In this document: positions 52,563-63,153 of the stretch, piece by piece
Layout: each line of letters begins with the position of its first letter
Numbering within the stretch: position 1 is the first letter of the stretch
Assembly: GCF_014117425.1 (NCBI RefSeq)
Contig: NZ_CP059725.1
Location: 2,604,001 to 2,668,000, forward strand
Source: Bartonella sp. HY038
GTDB lineage: Bacteria; Pseudomonadota; Alphaproteobacteria; Rhizobiales; Rhizobiaceae
DNA: 64,000 nucleotides
Reading direction: 5' to 3'
Made by a program: the position numbers and the translations under genes
Notes under the pieces: model-generated
Told to the model about the DNA's origin: nothing
The model's database searches: none
Seen by the model: the letters and a program-made list of their open reading frames with translations, nothing else

Positions 52563-53954
52563 TTAACCTTGCGTCAAACTTGCATCATCATCTTTATCAA
52601 AAATAGATTTATCCGTTTCATGCATGACTTGACTGGTAATCATACCTGCTGTCATCGAACCATTCACATTTAGGGCTGTGCGTCCCATATCAATCAGCGG
52701 CTCGATAGAGATAAGCAAAGCAACAAGAGTGACTGGCAAGCCCATAATCGGCAAAACAATCAATGCCGCAAAGGTTGCGCCGCCGCCAACGCCGGCAACG
52801 CCTAGCGAACTAACGGTTACAATGGCAACTAACGTCATGAACCACATTGGGTCAAAGGGATTAATGCCGACGGTTGGCGCAACCATTGCAGCGAGCATAG
52901 CAGGATATAAACCAGCACAGCCATTTTGACCGATTGTTGCACCAAAGGAAGCAGAAAAACTTGCTATAGATTGCGATACGCCAAGGCGCTCGGTCTGCGC
53001 TTCAATATTAAGTGGAATAGAAGCAGCACTTGAACGACTGGTAAAAGCAAACGTTAAAACGGGTAAAACCTTTTTAAAAAAACGCATAGGATTAATCCCC
53101 GATAAGGCTAATAATCCACCATGCACCGCAAACATGATAGCAAGACCAATATAAGATGCTATAATAAATGTGCCAAGATTTATGATAGCTGCAATATCAG
53201 ATTGGGCAACGACCTTAGTCATTAAAGCAAAAACACCATAAGGTGTAAGGCGAATGACAATGCGAACCAGTTTCATAACCCATAATTGTGCGGTATCAAT
53301 TGCCGAAAGGAGCCCTTTACCTTTTTCAGGATTATCGCGTAATAATTGGATTGCGGCAGCACCTAAGAAAGCTGCAAAAATAACCACAGCAATAATTGAT
53401 GTTGCACGGGAATTGGTAAGATCAGCAAATGGATTATTCGGCACAAAAGACACAATGATATCTTGAATACTCATGGAGCTAAGCTTTGCAGCATGGTTAC
53501 TTTCGATATAACTTAAACGTGCAGTTTCGGCAGCTCCTTGCACGAGACCTTGCGCTGAAAGACCAAAGATCTTGACCATCAATACACCAACTAAAGCTGA
53601 TATCAAAGTTGTACCGAGCAATATGCCAATGGTGTAAAAACTAATTTTGCCAAGAGAAGATGCATTATGTAATTTGGCAACTGCTGACAAAATGGACACG
53701 AGCACCAAGGGCATAATGACCATTTGCAACAAGCCAACATAACCATTACCGACAATGTTAAACCAAGCAATGGACTGCTTTAAAACATCGCTTCCCGCTC
53801 CATAAAATAACTGCAATATGCCACCAAAAATGACACCTAACACGAGGCCGACAAAAACTTTAAGAGCTAGGCTCCAATTAGTTTTTTTCAACTGATGAAG
53901 TGCAAAAAGCAACGCGATAAAGACGACAAGATTTATAAAGAGCGCGGGCGACAT
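52563..53954 (-). CDS. tcyP: L-cystine:cation symporter TcyP (YdjN-like)
   Basis: A 463-residue carrier of the dicarboxylate/amino acid:cation symporter fold. Long stretches match E. coli TcyP, including [41 protein letters not shown] and [18 protein letters not shown]. It imports cystine. The ATG at 53954 follows AAAGG by nine bases and gives the same length as the E. coli protein; the longer ORF start lacks a ribosome binding site. Confidence 0.93.
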   Translation of the reverse strand: MSPALFINLVVFIALLFALHQLKKTNWSLALKVFVGLVLGVIFGGILQLFYGAGSDVLKQSIAWFNIVGNGYVGLLQMVIMPLVLVSILSAVAKLHNASSLGKISFYTIGILLGTTLISALVGVLMVKIFGLSAQGLVQGAAETARLSYIESNHAAKLSSMSIQDIIVSFVPNNPFADLTNSRATSIIAVVIFAAFLGAAAIQLLRDNPEKGKGLLSAIDTAQLWVMKLVRIVIRLTPYGVFALMTKVVAQSDIAAIINLGTFIIASYIGLAIMFAVHGGLLALSGINPMRFFKKVLPVLTFAFTSRSSAASIPLNIEAQTERLGVSQSIASFSASFGATIGQNGCAGLYPAMLAAMVAPTVGINPFDPMWFMTLVAIVTVSSLGVAGVGGGATFAALIVLPIMGLPVTLVALLISIEPLIDMGRTALNVNGSMTAGMITSQVMHETDKSIFDKDDDASLTQG

Positions 53955-54332
53955 TTTAAATACCTTTATTATTTTGCTCATTGGAGTGGTTCACAACAAA
54001 GCAAAATCAATTTGAATAGGAATGCTTGGTTTTTCTATCTGTTTTAACATATAGAGCGCTAAAATGATTTTTCGCTAAAATTAAACTGAATTTTTTTTAA
54101 ATGTTAAAACCTGATGACATGCCTTATGAGGAATGGAAAACAGGTGAGAAATTAAAACGACAAGCATAATGAATTTATACCTGTTTGATCATCTCCCAGT
54201 GAAATCAACAAGAGCAAAAAATATCACAACTTAAGATATATTAAAATAATAATCTTATTATTTGATAAAAATTAGAATTTTATTATTAGAAAAACAGAAA
54301 AAATTCCCCATGGGCATTGAAAACAGCAATAT
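53955..54332. other. AT-rich intergenic region
   Basis: About 380 bp between tcyP and the end of ubiA. It holds the tcyP promoter. No gene or clear hairpin was seen. Confidence 0.4.
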
Positions 54333-55322
54333 TTAAAGAGACACCCAGACACCACCTAAGATCAAACCTGCAAAAATTAAAAATCCTAAAAATGAATTGG
54401 ATAAAAACAATTTTAAGCATTGTTGATGATCATCTATATCAAGCACCCTTATTTGATAAATCATATGAATGAAAGCAAGCAATAAGCCCACAAAAGCAAG
54501 TGAGGGTATATGGGCAAGAAGAAATGCCGCAAGTGTGAAAATAAGCATGCCACTATAAAGCAAGGTCAAAGCGAGTTTAGTCTTGTCACCAAAAAGCCTT
54601 GCGGTTGAGCGCACACCAACCAGCGCATCATCTTCCTTATCTTGATGAGCATAAATCGTATCATAGCCTATTGTCCACATGACAGAGCCGATATAGAGCA
54701 AAATTGGCGGCCAATCGAGCGAGCCTCTAGCTGCTGCCCAGCCCATTAAAGCGCCCCAATTAAAAGCAAGCCCAAGCACAAATTGTGGCCAGTCGGTTAT
54801 TCTTTTCATAAAAGGATAGATAGCTACAACGATAATCGACCCAAGCCCCAAATTAATGGTAAAGGCGTTAAATTGTAAAAGCACCAGTAACCCAATGATA
54901 CATTGCAGCAATAAAAATAATTTGGCTTGAATCCGGCTAACTTGCCGTGATGGTAGTGGGCGTGAACGTGTGCGCTCTACCGCACTATCAATATTATGGT
55001 CAACAAGATCATTATAAGTGCAGCCTGCGCCGCGCATGGCAACAGCGCCAATAAAGAACAAGAATAAATGCCAAAGCGATGGCATAACATTCATAAATTG
55101 CGCGCCATGATGACTACCAGCAACACTTACCAGTGCCGCAGACCACCAACAAGGCCACATTAAAAGCTTCCAGCCAATAGGCCTATCCCAGCGCGCCAAT
55201 TGTGCATAGGGCCAAAATCCACGTGGCAACAAGCGGTAAACCCAATGACTGGACGGAGCATCTCTTACCCGCCCTTGCTGTTTATCTGATTGAATATCCG
55301 ATGTATTTTGCTTGCCTTGCAT
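54333..55322 (-). CDS. ubiA: 4-hydroxybenzoate polyprenyltransferase UbiA
   Basis: A 329-residue membrane prenyltransferase of ubiquinone synthesis. The two Asp-rich motifs are NDLVDHNID near residue 105 and YDTIYAHQDKEDD near 225; about nine membrane segments follow the family pattern. RPIGWKLLMWPCWW is the conserved N-terminal segment. The ATG at 55322 comes eleven bases after AAAGGAT; the longer ORF start is less likely. Confidence 0.94.
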   Translation of the reverse strand: MQGKQNTSDIQSDKQQGRVRDAPSSHWVYRLLPRGFWPYAQLARWDRPIGWKLLMWPCWWSAALVSVAGSHHGAQFMNVMPSLWHLFLFFIGAVAMRGAGCTYNDLVDHNIDSAVERTRSRPLPSRQVSRIQAKLFLLLQCIIGLLVLLQFNAFTINLGLGSIIVVAIYPFMKRITDWPQFVLGLAFNWGALMGWAAARGSLDWPPILLYIGSVMWTIGYDTIYAHQDKEDDALVGVRSTARLFGDKTKLALTLLYSGMLIFTLAAFLLAHIPSLAFVGLLLAFIHMIYQIRVLDIDDHQQCLKLFLSNSFLGFLIFAGLILGGVWVSL

Positions 55323-55541
55323 GGTGCAAGTTATCCTTTTATGACATAATTTTTGATGCAACATGCCAGATTATAATTTGAATTGCACGTTAAAAATATG
55401 CCGATAATTAGCTGTCTTTGACAAGTTAACACCTTATGTTTAAAAATGCGAAGCTATAAAATAATATTACCATCAAATAGCAATAACCTATTATAATTTA
55501 AATTTTTAAGCTTTTTAAAAATAAGTGGGGGTACAATAATT

Positions 55542-56453
55542 ATGTTCAGCAAAATTAGAAATTTTTTTAGCGATAAATTGCAAAAAAAAATCACTGATCG
55601 GCAATTTTCAACCGAAGAAGATGCCAGTCTACCCACCACAAATGACCAATTGCCGCTTCTCGCAAATCCGGGACTTATCGCAGCTATCACTACGTTAAGA
55701 AATGAAGAAAGCGCAGAAAATCGCATCAGATTTCAAAACCTTATGAAGGAATCGCGTTTCATCCTAGTGACAACCAAATTAAGTGCGATGGACAAAAACG
55801 ATAGGGTGATATTTGATCATGCTGAAGACGAGCATAGCAGTGACAATAAATTTGGCATTGCCCTTACCGCGAGAAATGAAAAATTATATTATCTTATTTT
55901 CACCGATATGGATCGCTTCAATACTTGGCAACAGCAACATAATAATGATGCTCATAGTAACTCATCTAAATCACAACCCAATTTGATTGCATTTGCAAAT
56001 TTATGCGACCTTATCATGGAAACGCCATCCGAGCCATATGGTATCCTTATCAATCCAAAATGCGAAGACTTCTTGGTTCAACATGAGTTTTTTAAAATGG
56101 TTTCGGTCGAAGCCCAGTTGCAGATGTCACACAATGAGGGAACAAAGGTTACTCTCCAAACCCTTGAAATCTCAGATCTGTCAGAAAATTTAGTCAATGA
56201 ATTGAATGATTTTTTTAAAAAAACAATAGAAATTCATGCCGTTTGGGCGGTGATTATGGTCATGGAGCAGCAGCAATATTTTACACTTATTATCGACTGC
56301 TCTGGTAATCATGATGATATTTTTCCTAAAATACTGAATATTTGCGCAGCTTATATTGGCGAAGATGAAAAGACCACTGCGGTACAAGCAGAGCATGAGC
56401 CATTTAAATCACTGGTTGAGCAATTTGCGCCAATTTTCATACGCGCACATTAA
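55542..56453 (+). CDS. SseB-family protein 1
   Basis: A 303-residue soluble protein. Residues about 45-170 look like the SseB N-terminal domain (RFQNLMKESRFILVTT, LYYLIFTDMDRFNTWQ, GILINPKCEDFLV), and the last 100 residues like its C-terminal domain (LSENLVNELNDFFKKT, VWAVIMVM). SseB proteins are of uncertain function; the name comes from serine sensitivity in E. coli. The next gene is a shorter relative 40 bp downstream. Confidence 0.7.
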   Translation: MFSKIRNFFSDKLQKKITDRQFSTEEDASLPTTNDQLPLLANPGLIAAITTLRNEESAENRIRFQNLMKESRFILVTTKLSAMDKNDRVIFDHAEDEHSSDNKFGIALTARNEKLYYLIFTDMDRFNTWQQQHNNDAHSNSSKSQPNLIAFANLCDLIMETPSEPYGILINPKCEDFLVQHEFFKMVSVEAQLQMSHNEGTKVTLQTLEISDLSENLVNELNDFFKKTIEIHAVWAVIMVMEQQQYFTLIIDCSGNHDDIFPKILNICAAYIGEDEKTTAVQAEHEPFKSLVEQFAPIFIRAH

Positions 56454-56493
56454 AGCACTACAACAAGTAAAATTGGTAAAAGGGATTGTTTTG

Positions 56494-57252
56494 ATGCGAA
56501 AATTCATTGAAAAACTAAAAAAAGATAAAAGCTTAGCCAATCAACAAGCATTTTTTCATGCCCTATCAAAACAGATTATTTATCTTGCTGAAACTCCACA
56601 ACACGAACAAAAAGCGCAAACAGATCACAAACTGCTGATTGAATACCACGATAATGGAGTTGGTTATTTACTCGGCTTTAGCAATCCTCAATATTTCCAA
56701 AAATGGCAGCAACATGAGCAATTAACGCGCCAAAAATATTGCATTAAGCCATTTAATTTTGAAGAATTGTGTTTGCTAATGAAAGATTTTCAAAAAGATG
56801 AAACTGCACTTATTCTTAATCCAGCATGTGATAATCTCATAATTGCCAATGAATTATTTCATGATGCAAAAAAGTACGAAAGTCATCAAGATGATACAAT
56901 AAGCGATAAGCAAACCTATGTCGCTATGACACCGCTTGAGCAAGGCGATTTTTCGTTTGAACTTTTACAGCTATTGCAAAATGAATTTAATAGTGAAAAC
57001 TGGATAAGCAGTGTTTGGGCGGCAACAATAGACATTGACAGCATGGAAAGCTTTTTACTTATTATCGCAGGCAACAACACGCAAGATAGTGCTAACCACG
57101 GCGAATGTGATCAAAACCTATATCAGCTTTTATTAAAGATTTGCACACCATTTCTTGGAAGCGCCAATTTGACAATTTTAAGTAGCACAACAAGCCCTTT
57201 TAATCGAGCTATTTTAAACTATGATCCTATCTTTGCCAGAAAGCCGGGATAA
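56494..57252 (+). CDS. SseB-family protein 2
   Basis: A 252-residue relative of the preceding gene. It shares YLLGFSNPQYFQKWQ, ALILNPACDNLII and the late VWAATIDI with it in order, but lacks most of the N-terminal 50 residues. The ATG at 56494 follows AAAAGGGA; the ORF extends upstream into the preceding gene without support. Its 3' end overlaps the convergent trkH gene by 26 bases. Confidence 0.7.
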   Translation: MRKFIEKLKKDKSLANQQAFFHALSKQIIYLAETPQHEQKAQTDHKLLIEYHDNGVGYLLGFSNPQYFQKWQQHEQLTRQKYCIKPFNFEELCLLMKDFQKDETALILNPACDNLIIANELFHDAKKYESHQDDTISDKQTYVAMTPLEQGDFSFELLQLLQNEFNSENWISSVWAATIDIDSMESFLLIIAGNNTQDSANHGECDQNLYQLLLKICTPFLGSANLTILSSTTSPFNRAILNYDPIFARKPG

Positions 57253-58672
57253 ATAGAATAAAAATAGTTACAATTTCAAGGCGGCCAGCCAACATTAAAA
57301 ATGACAAGATCCATAAACTATTATCTTCAATTGTAGAAAAATTTCCAACAGGGCCAATTTTATCGCCAAAACCTGGGCCAACATTTGATAAAGCCGTAAG
57401 CGCACCGCTGATTGCAGAAACAAAATCTAAGCCGGTAATGACCAATAACATAGCACCAATAATAAGTGTTGTCATATAAAGGCATAAAAACAATAATACG
57501 GTTTGGGCAATATCGCCAGAAACTTCTGAACCACCATAGCGCACTTTAACCACAACATTTGGCGACAATAAACGGGCAAGATTGGCAGAAGTCAAGCGCC
57601 ACAAAATAATGATCCGGTTAATCTTGATGCCGCCAGAGGTTGAACCAGAGCAACCACCAATGAGCGAGGCTAGAAAGAATATACCAAGCGCTAAAGGCCC
57701 CCAATTTGCATAGTCTTCAGTTGCGTAGCCCGTGGTAGTTATGACTGACACAAAGTGGAAAAGCGCCGTTAAAAATGCTTCAAAAAATGACTCTTGACGG
57801 GTGATACTTAAAGATAAAGCCAATATAAAACTGGCAATTGCGACGATTGACAAAAACAGCTTAACCTGCGGATCATAAAAACGTTGTTTGCTATGCCCGA
57901 TAACCATTTTGACATAAAACACAAAGGGCATAGCCGATGCTAGCATAAAAATTGTAGCAATAACAATAATCATCGGCTGATCGGCATAAAACCCTAGTGA
58001 ATCATCATGGGTTGAAAAGCCTGCTGTTGCAACGGTTGTCATCGAATGGTTAAGCGCATCAAACATATTCATGCCGGCAGCAAAATAGCAAAGCGTGCAT
58101 AAAACAGTTAGCGACAAATAGGCAATGATAATTGCATTGGCGATTTGATTAACCCGCGGCAAAATCTTTTCTGATCGATCCGATGACTCCATATGAAAAA
58201 GCTGGACACCTCCAACGCGTAGCGAGGGCAGCAGCAAAAGCGCAAGACCGATAAAGCCGATACCACCAATCCAACATAAGAGTGAGCGCCAAAGCAAAAT
58301 CCCAGCCGGTTTATCATCAAGATCGACAAGCACCGTTGCGCCTGTTGTTGTTACCCCTGATACGGATTCAAAAATGGCTTGGGCAAAACTTATCGGCAAA
58401 TGGGAAAAGAAAATTGGTAATGAACCTAAAAAACAAGCGGTCACCCATAGGCTTGCGGTTAATAAAAAGCCAAGCCGTGTTGAAAATCGTGCGGTTGCCC
58501 CATGGGTTGATACTAATACCAAAGTGGCGACCATAAAGGTTAAGAGGCTAGCATAGATAAAAACCTGCCAATCATCATTGCCTTGCCGAATGTCGGCAAG
58601 AGCCGGCAACAGCATTGCAGCCGCCATAATCAGCGAAAAGCGGGCGCAAATATTGGCAATGAATCGAAAAAT
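57227..58672 (-). CDS. trkH: Trk-type potassium uptake protein TrkH, probable ATT start
   Basis: A TrkH/KtrB-type K+ channel subunit with four P-loop repeats, whose filters include TTTGATV, ATAGFST, TTTGYAT and SNVGPGF. From the first ATG (58627) it would have 466 residues but lose part of the first helix. The frame stays open upstream and encodes FRFIANICARFSL, which aligns with E. coli TrkH FRAITRIVG. That stretch contains no ATG, GTG or TTG. An ATT at 58672, seven bases after GAGG, fits best as start (481 residues). TrkA is not in the window. Confidence 0.88.
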   Translation of the reverse strand: MFRFIANICARFSLIMAAAMLLPALADIRQGNDDWQVFIYASLLTFMVATLVLVSTHGATARFSTRLGFLLTASLWVTACFLGSLPIFFSHLPISFAQAIFESVSGVTTTGATVLVDLDDKPAGILLWRSLLCWIGGIGFIGLALLLLPSLRVGGVQLFHMESSDRSEKILPRVNQIANAIIIAYLSLTVLCTLCYFAAGMNMFDALNHSMTTVATAGFSTHDDSLGFYADQPMIIVIATIFMLASAMPFVFYVKMVIGHSKQRFYDPQVKLFLSIVAIASFILALSLSITRQESFFEAFLTALFHFVSVITTTGYATEDYANWGPLALGIFFLASLIGGCSGSTSGGIKINRIIILWRLTSANLARLLSPNVVVKVRYGGSEVSGDIAQTVLLFLCLYMTTLIIGAMLLVITGLDFVSAISGALTALSNVGPGFGDKIGPVGNFSTIEDNSLWILSFLMLAGRLEIVTIFILFIPAFWQR

Positions 58673-58931
58673 GATGAAACCTCAATCTTGGTCTGTAAAA
58701 CAATATTACTAGCGTGGGGCGGTATTAAACTAAAAGCATATATTAGCCAATTATTAATTGCGCTAAATACCCTCATATTTTGCATATTTATAGCTCTTTT
58801 ACCATTAGTCCAATTTTTTTCCAACACCTTCACACAAAAAACAGCTAGGTTTAAAGCCGCCCAAATAAGCTTATGTTTTATCGCCATAATTCTGAAGATT
58901 ACTTAGGCTAAAAACCAAGACGCATATTCTA

Positions 58932-59699
58932 TTAGCAAGGAAGAATCGATACAGCGAGACTGAATAAAGAACTTATAAACTCAAGTACAATGCGTGTTAT
59001 AAAACCATGCCAGCATAAAATATCGATAAGCCAGAATATCGCTATAGATAGATAGGCGTAATACGCAAAACCAACAAAATCATTAAAAATGATTGTATGC
59101 ATCCAGTCCTGCTGAAAGAGATAAAAATAGCCAACCAATAAAGCAGAGCCAAGCAAAATAATCATCGGCAAAACAAGGTGGATATTTGCTCGTGGTCGCA
59201 ACCACGTAATAAGACCAAGAGCTAGAAATACCAGTAAATTCGCACTACTAAAAATACGTGTTTCTTTAATTAATCCTGAGGTCACTTCTGCATATTTGAC
59301 TTCAATAAGATTGGTAAGTTTTTCATTGATGTTTTGTAAATTAAAACGCTCGGTAATAAGGCTCTTTGTTTTTAGTGCATTAAAAATAGCCCGGCATGTG
59401 CAATCTGGATCGCGCATGCGGGCAGAAATTTCTTTGACTTTGGTGGGAAGTGTCGTTTTTAATAGCTTATCAATGGCTGCAATGCGGGCTTCATTTAAAT
59501 TAGTCCTGCGGGCGACATAATTGCCAACTTTACTATCAAAAGCACGCTTCACCGTTTTTTCAACGCGTGATTGCACTTCACCAACAATAAGTACCTTGCC
59601 CCAGTTCTCAATTAAAAAAGGCATAGTAAAGGAAGCTAAAAAGACAATGAGAAAAAATAACGAACCAATTATACTCATCAAATAGGCTATTTTTCTCAT
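58932..59699 (-). CDS. Hypothetical inner-membrane protein
   Basis: A 255-residue protein with one N-terminal membrane segment (residues about 8-30), a soluble part of ~110 residues with DCTCRAIF, and three C-terminal membrane segments. The soluble part would face the periplasm. No family recognised. Divergent from rppH and separate from trkH, so the context gives no hint of function. Confidence 0.65.
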   Translation of the reverse strand: MRKIAYLMSIIGSLFFLIVFLASFTMPFLIENWGKVLIVGEVQSRVEKTVKRAFDSKVGNYVARRTNLNEARIAAIDKLLKTTLPTKVKEISARMRDPDCTCRAIFNALKTKSLITERFNLQNINEKLTNLIEVKYAEVTSGLIKETRIFSSANLLVFLALGLITWLRPRANIHLVLPMIILLGSALLVGYFYLFQQDWMHTIIFNDFVGFAYYAYLSIAIFWLIDILCWHGFITRIVLEFISSLFSLAVSILPC

Positions 59700-60002
59700 C
59701 TATCCCCCTATATATTATTCTAAGTTCAATATAGTTCTGAAACCTATTTATACTTTATTATTAAATATTATAACTAAAAAATGGCAAGGTTTGATTTCTT
59801 AGCCATAAATTTTATTTTTGCATCTATTAAAGAATTTTTTAAAATTGGATATGCCACTTTTAAATAATCGCCACAAATTTATTGTGGGCATAGTGCCGCA
59901 TTTGAAATTTTTATAATCTTTGTAATTGGCAAGCATCAAAAAGCTATTATAAATTACCAATGAATAGACATCTGCAGCTAAGCTATGATTGGAATTTGCC
60001 TG
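59700..60002. other. AT-rich divergent intergenic region
   Basis: About 300 bp between the membrane-protein gene and rppH, holding both promoters. I saw no gene or hairpin. Confidence 0.35.
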
Positions 60003-60557
60003 ATGAGCAAAAAGGAAAAAAAAGACCTTCCCTTAAATGCTAAGGATCTACCCTACCGCCCTTGTGTTGGCATTGTTGTTTTCAATAGACTTGGCAAGGT
60101 TTGGGCAGGCAGACGCTTACCGATTGAAGGTAGCGAATTAAGTGGCGCCCATAATTTTTGGCAATTTCCCCAAGGTGGTATTGATAAGGGTGAAGATCCA
60201 TATGACGCAGCTTTGCGCGAATTATGGGAAGAAACCGGCATTAAAAAAGTTAGCCTTTTAAAAGAGGCTGATGATTGGCTTAATTATGATTTGCCTGAAC
60301 ATCTCATTGGAATTACTTGGAAGGGTAAATATCGCGGCCAAAAACAAAAATGGTTTGCCTTTGCTTTTGAAGGCACAGATAGCGATGTTGCAATCAACCC
60401 ACCGCCGGCTGGCAATACGGCAGAATTTGATAGTTGGCAATGGGTTGATCTTGCAGATATGCTTGATCTTGTTGTACCGTTTAAAAAATCTGTCTATGAG
60501 GGTGTTGTGCGACAATTTGCACCCATAGAAGAGCAAATAAAACAGGCTAATAAGTGA
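60003..60557 (+). CDS. rppH: RNA pyrophosphohydrolase RppH
   Basis: A 184-residue Nudix hydrolase. The Nudix box is [23 protein letters not shown] at residues about 52-74, with [11 protein letters not shown] before and [15 protein letters not shown] after it, typical of RppH. The enzyme removes pyrophosphate from mRNA 5' ends to start decay. The ATG at 60003 is preferred because GGAA lies nearby and residues before it look unconserved. Confidence 0.93.
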   Translation: MSKKEKKDLPLNAKDLPYRPCVGIVVFNRLGKVWAGRRLPIEGSELSGAHNFWQFPQGGIDKGEDPYDAALRELWEETGIKKVSLLKEADDWLNYDLPEHLIGITWKGKYRGQKQKWFAFAFEGTDSDVAINPPPAGNTAEFDSWQWVDLADMLDLVVPFKKSVYEGVVRQFAPIEEQIKQANK

Positions 60558-60691
60558 TAAATATTGCAAATATATTCTCTTAACTAGCATTCAATTTTTA
60601 TTGTAATTTTTGCTAAAAATCAAAATGCGATTTAAAAATAAAAAGGCTATGCGAGTTTAAAGTACTGCATTTAGTCATAAAGGAGACTAAA

Positions 60692-61159
60692 ATGACCGTT
60701 CAGACCGATATGGGTTCCAATGTCGACATTTCTCTTTTGCACCTTAAGGACGCGCATGTGCTTGCGCCTTTGCTTGCAAGCTACGCTCAAGCCTTAAAGC
60801 GTGGTGCGCCGCGCCGCCCCGATGATTTTTATGCCGAGCAACTTTTGCAGGACCGTTCCGCTGAAGTGGTGGGGGCATGGATAGGCACTGAGCTTATCGG
60901 CTTTACTATTTTTTACGATTTACCAGAGCCAGTGTCGGGCCTAAGGGCGGGCCAAGTTGACCATATTCACGTCCACCATGCCCATCAAGGCAAAGGCGTT
61001 GCCAAAGCAATGATTGATGTTTTATGTGAAAAGGCTGAAGACCGCAGTTGGGCAAAATTAGTACTCAATGCCCCTCGCCTTCCTGAAGATGGCAAAAAGC
61101 TTTATGAGCAAATTGCCTTGCGAGGTGACTGGACAAGCTACGTCATTCGCTTTGATTAG
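60692..61159 (+). CDS. GNAT-family N-acetyltransferase
   Basis: A 155-residue acetyltransferase. The acetyl-CoA loop is VHHAHQGKGVAKAMIDVL near residue 90-107, preceded by the strand DHIHV. AAAGGAG is eight bases before ATG. Substrate unknown. Followed by a terminator at 61202-61230, so it is monocistronic. Confidence 0.85.
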   Translation: MTVQTDMGSNVDISLLHLKDAHVLAPLLASYAQALKRGAPRRPDDFYAEQLLQDRSAEVVGAWIGTELIGFTIFYDLPEPVSGLRAGQVDHIHVHHAHQGKGVAKAMIDVLCEKAEDRSWAKLVLNAPRLPEDGKKLYEQIALRGDWTSYVIRFD

Positions 61160-61201
61160 TCGTACAATTCAATATTTATAAAATATGGATTTATAAAATA
61201 T

Positions 61202-61230
61202 GGAGCGTTTTATAAAAGCGCTCCTTTTTT
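61202..61230 (+). terminator. Terminator after the GNAT gene
   Basis: GGAGCG and CGCTCC with pairing TTTT/AAAA below form a hairpin with a one-base bulge, followed by six T. Confidence 0.8.
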
Positions 61231-61440
61231 ATCAGTAGATATTTTAAACATATAGACAAAGCATTTGATTTGTCCGTAAAAAACCAAATGATCGAAACAA
61301 ACAAAAACATGTAATTGGGATCACTACCTAAAGGCTTTGCTTTTTAAAGTTTTTGAATGTCTGCTATATAGATAAAAAGTGATATCCCCTCCCCTTGCCG
61401 TTTACGCTGCAAAGACGCATAAAACAAATGGGAGCTGATC

Positions 61441-62193
61441 ATGACCACTATATTAATGTTTTTGAGTTTTATCATTCTAGCAACCTATGTGCAAACGGTT
61501 ACTGGTTTTGCCTTTGGTCTTGTTTTAATGGGGTTGATTGGTCTTTCACACCTTCTTCCTCTTGCCGATACTGCTATTATTGTTAGTATTTTAACGCTAA
61601 CCAATGCGGCGGTTATTTTATTAAAAGCTTGGCGTATGGTGGATATAAAGCATTTATCCTTAACTTTGGCAGGTGCATTTCCTTTTGTCATCATTGGTGT
61701 TTTTTTACTTGATTGGTTGGCATCAACCTCCTTAACTCTTTTGCAGCTTATTCTTGGCCTCGTTATTATTTTATCAAGCTTTCAACTTTTACAAAGACCT
61801 AAAACTGGCAGCCAAATTGCACCCAATTATAGCTTTGTCATTTCGGGTGCATTAGGCGGTTTATTAAGCGGCTTGTTTTCAGCCGCGGCACCACCAATTG
61901 TCCACCATTTTTACCGCCAGCCGATAGATTACAAAATTATTCGCGATACCCTACTTGCACTTTTTGCCTGCACTGGCATTCTACGCCTTACCACCGTAGT
62001 CATCAGTGGATCATGGCATAGCAATATTATCTGGTGGACATTAATCGCCCTGCCCTTCGTTATTATTACCAGCTATCTAGCACGTCGCTTCCCTCCACCT
62101 CTGGGGCCTGAGGCAATAAGGCGACTGGTATTTTTACTGTTATTTGCATCGGGTGCTATGCTGGCTGTGCCGGCAGGATTAACTTTTTTATAA
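61441..62193 (+). CDS. TSUP (TauE/SafE) family permease
   Basis: A 250-residue membrane protein with about eight hydrophobic segments. It shows the family's TVTGFAFGLVLMGLIGL near the N-terminus and GALGGLLSGLFSAAAPPIVHHFY in the second half. TSUP proteins export or import small sulfur- or carbon-containing anions. The substrate here is unknown, and no sulfur genes are adjacent. Confidence 0.85.
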   Translation: MTTILMFLSFIILATYVQTVTGFAFGLVLMGLIGLSHLLPLADTAIIVSILTLTNAAVILLKAWRMVDIKHLSLTLAGAFPFVIIGVFLLDWLASTSLTLLQLILGLVIILSSFQLLQRPKTGSQIAPNYSFVISGALGGLLSGLFSAAAPPIVHHFYRQPIDYKIIRDTLLALFACTGILRLTTVVISGSWHSNIIWWTLIALPFVIITSYLARRFPPPLGPEAIRRLVFLLLFASGAMLAVPAGLTFL

Positions 62194-62292
62194 TGCTATA
62201 GCTTAGTGTCAGGACCTTTAAGCTTAATTTTGAATAGTTTTAAACAACAGATGTTAGGCAAATGTGATAAAGAACTTGCTGTTTATTATTTT

Positions 62293-62317
62293 CGTTATAT
62301 AGTATTGCATCATAACG
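62293..62317. promoter_or_regulatory. ModE-box-like palindrome upstream of modE
   Basis: CGTTATATAG at the left and ATAACG at the right end form an imperfect dyad, close to the molybdate-responsive ModE operator pattern. It lies ten bases before the modE ATG, so it fits autoregulation. Inferred from pattern. Confidence 0.55.
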
Positions 62318-62326
62318 AGGATAGAC

Positions 62327-63112
62327 ATGCCGATTCAAGCCGATCTTGCTTTTTCAAGTAAAAATATTTCACCCATTGGACAAACACGTATTGCATTATT
62401 AGAAGCCGTTGGCCGTGAAGGCTCTATTTCGGCAGCTGCACGCGCGGTAAATTTAAGCTATAAGGCCGCTTGGGATGCTCTTGATACCATGCAAAACTTG
62501 GTTGAAAAACCACTACTTGAAAAGACCAGTGGTGGCAAGGGTGGCGGTGGCACCAAATTAACGCCAGCTGGTATTGCTTTGATTGAAACTTTTTATCGCC
62601 TACAATCTGGCCTTGCCAAAATGCTTGAGGATTCTGCCAAAGACCTTGATGCCATTGGTCTAACATCAAGTAGCTTTATTCAAGGCTTTATGATGCGCAC
62701 CTCGGCGCGCAATATTTTTGCTGGTGTTCTTGAAACCGTTAACTTGCGCTCAGTCTTTGCAGATATTGGAGTACGCGTTTCACCTGATATTTTTATTACC
62801 GCCCAAATAACCCGTAAAAGTGTTGAAACCTTGGGGCTGGTCACTGGTCGCCATGTAGCAGCTTTGGTTAAAGCCCCCTTTGTGATGATCAATCCTGCCA
62901 AGGATGACGTTGCTCACCTAAATTCAATGCAAGGCGTCATTCGTGAAATGTTGACCGAGGGTGATGCTGTTGAAATTACCATTAATCTTGGCGCTGATAA
63001 AACGATTGTCGCTACGAAAAGCACGGCTGAAGTAAGAGCGCTTAACCTTCAAGATGGTATGAATGTGACGGTCGGTTTTGACCCTTGCCACGTGATTATC
63101 GCAACCCATTAA
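62327..63112 (+). CDS. modE: Molybdate-responsive regulator ModE
   Basis: A 261-residue regulator of full ModE length. The N-terminal LysR-type winged helix is EGSISAAARAVNLSYKAAWDALDTM (residues about 30-55), followed by two Mop/TOBE modules (RNIFAGVLETVNLRSVFADIGV and MQGVIREMLTEGDAVEITINL). It senses molybdate and represses modABC. A ModE-box-like site precedes it. It is followed by modA after 41 bp. Confidence 0.93.
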   Translation: MPIQADLAFSSKNISPIGQTRIALLEAVGREGSISAAARAVNLSYKAAWDALDTMQNLVEKPLLEKTSGGKGGGGTKLTPAGIALIETFYRLQSGLAKMLEDSAKDLDAIGLTSSSFIQGFMMRTSARNIFAGVLETVNLRSVFADIGVRVSPDIFITAQITRKSVETLGLVTGRHVAALVKAPFVMINPAKDDVAHLNSMQGVIREMLTEGDAVEITINLGADKTIVATKSTAEVRALNLQDGMNVTVGFDPCHVIIATH

Positions 63113-63153
63113 ACAAATTCAATCTTTCCTAACTCCTAAAAGGATTTTCTAAT

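Noticed and set aside
58583..58906. Plus-strand ORF of 107 codons over the trkH 5' region
   Set aside because: It is antisense to trkH coding sequence that aligns with TrkH homologues, and lacks a ribosome binding site.
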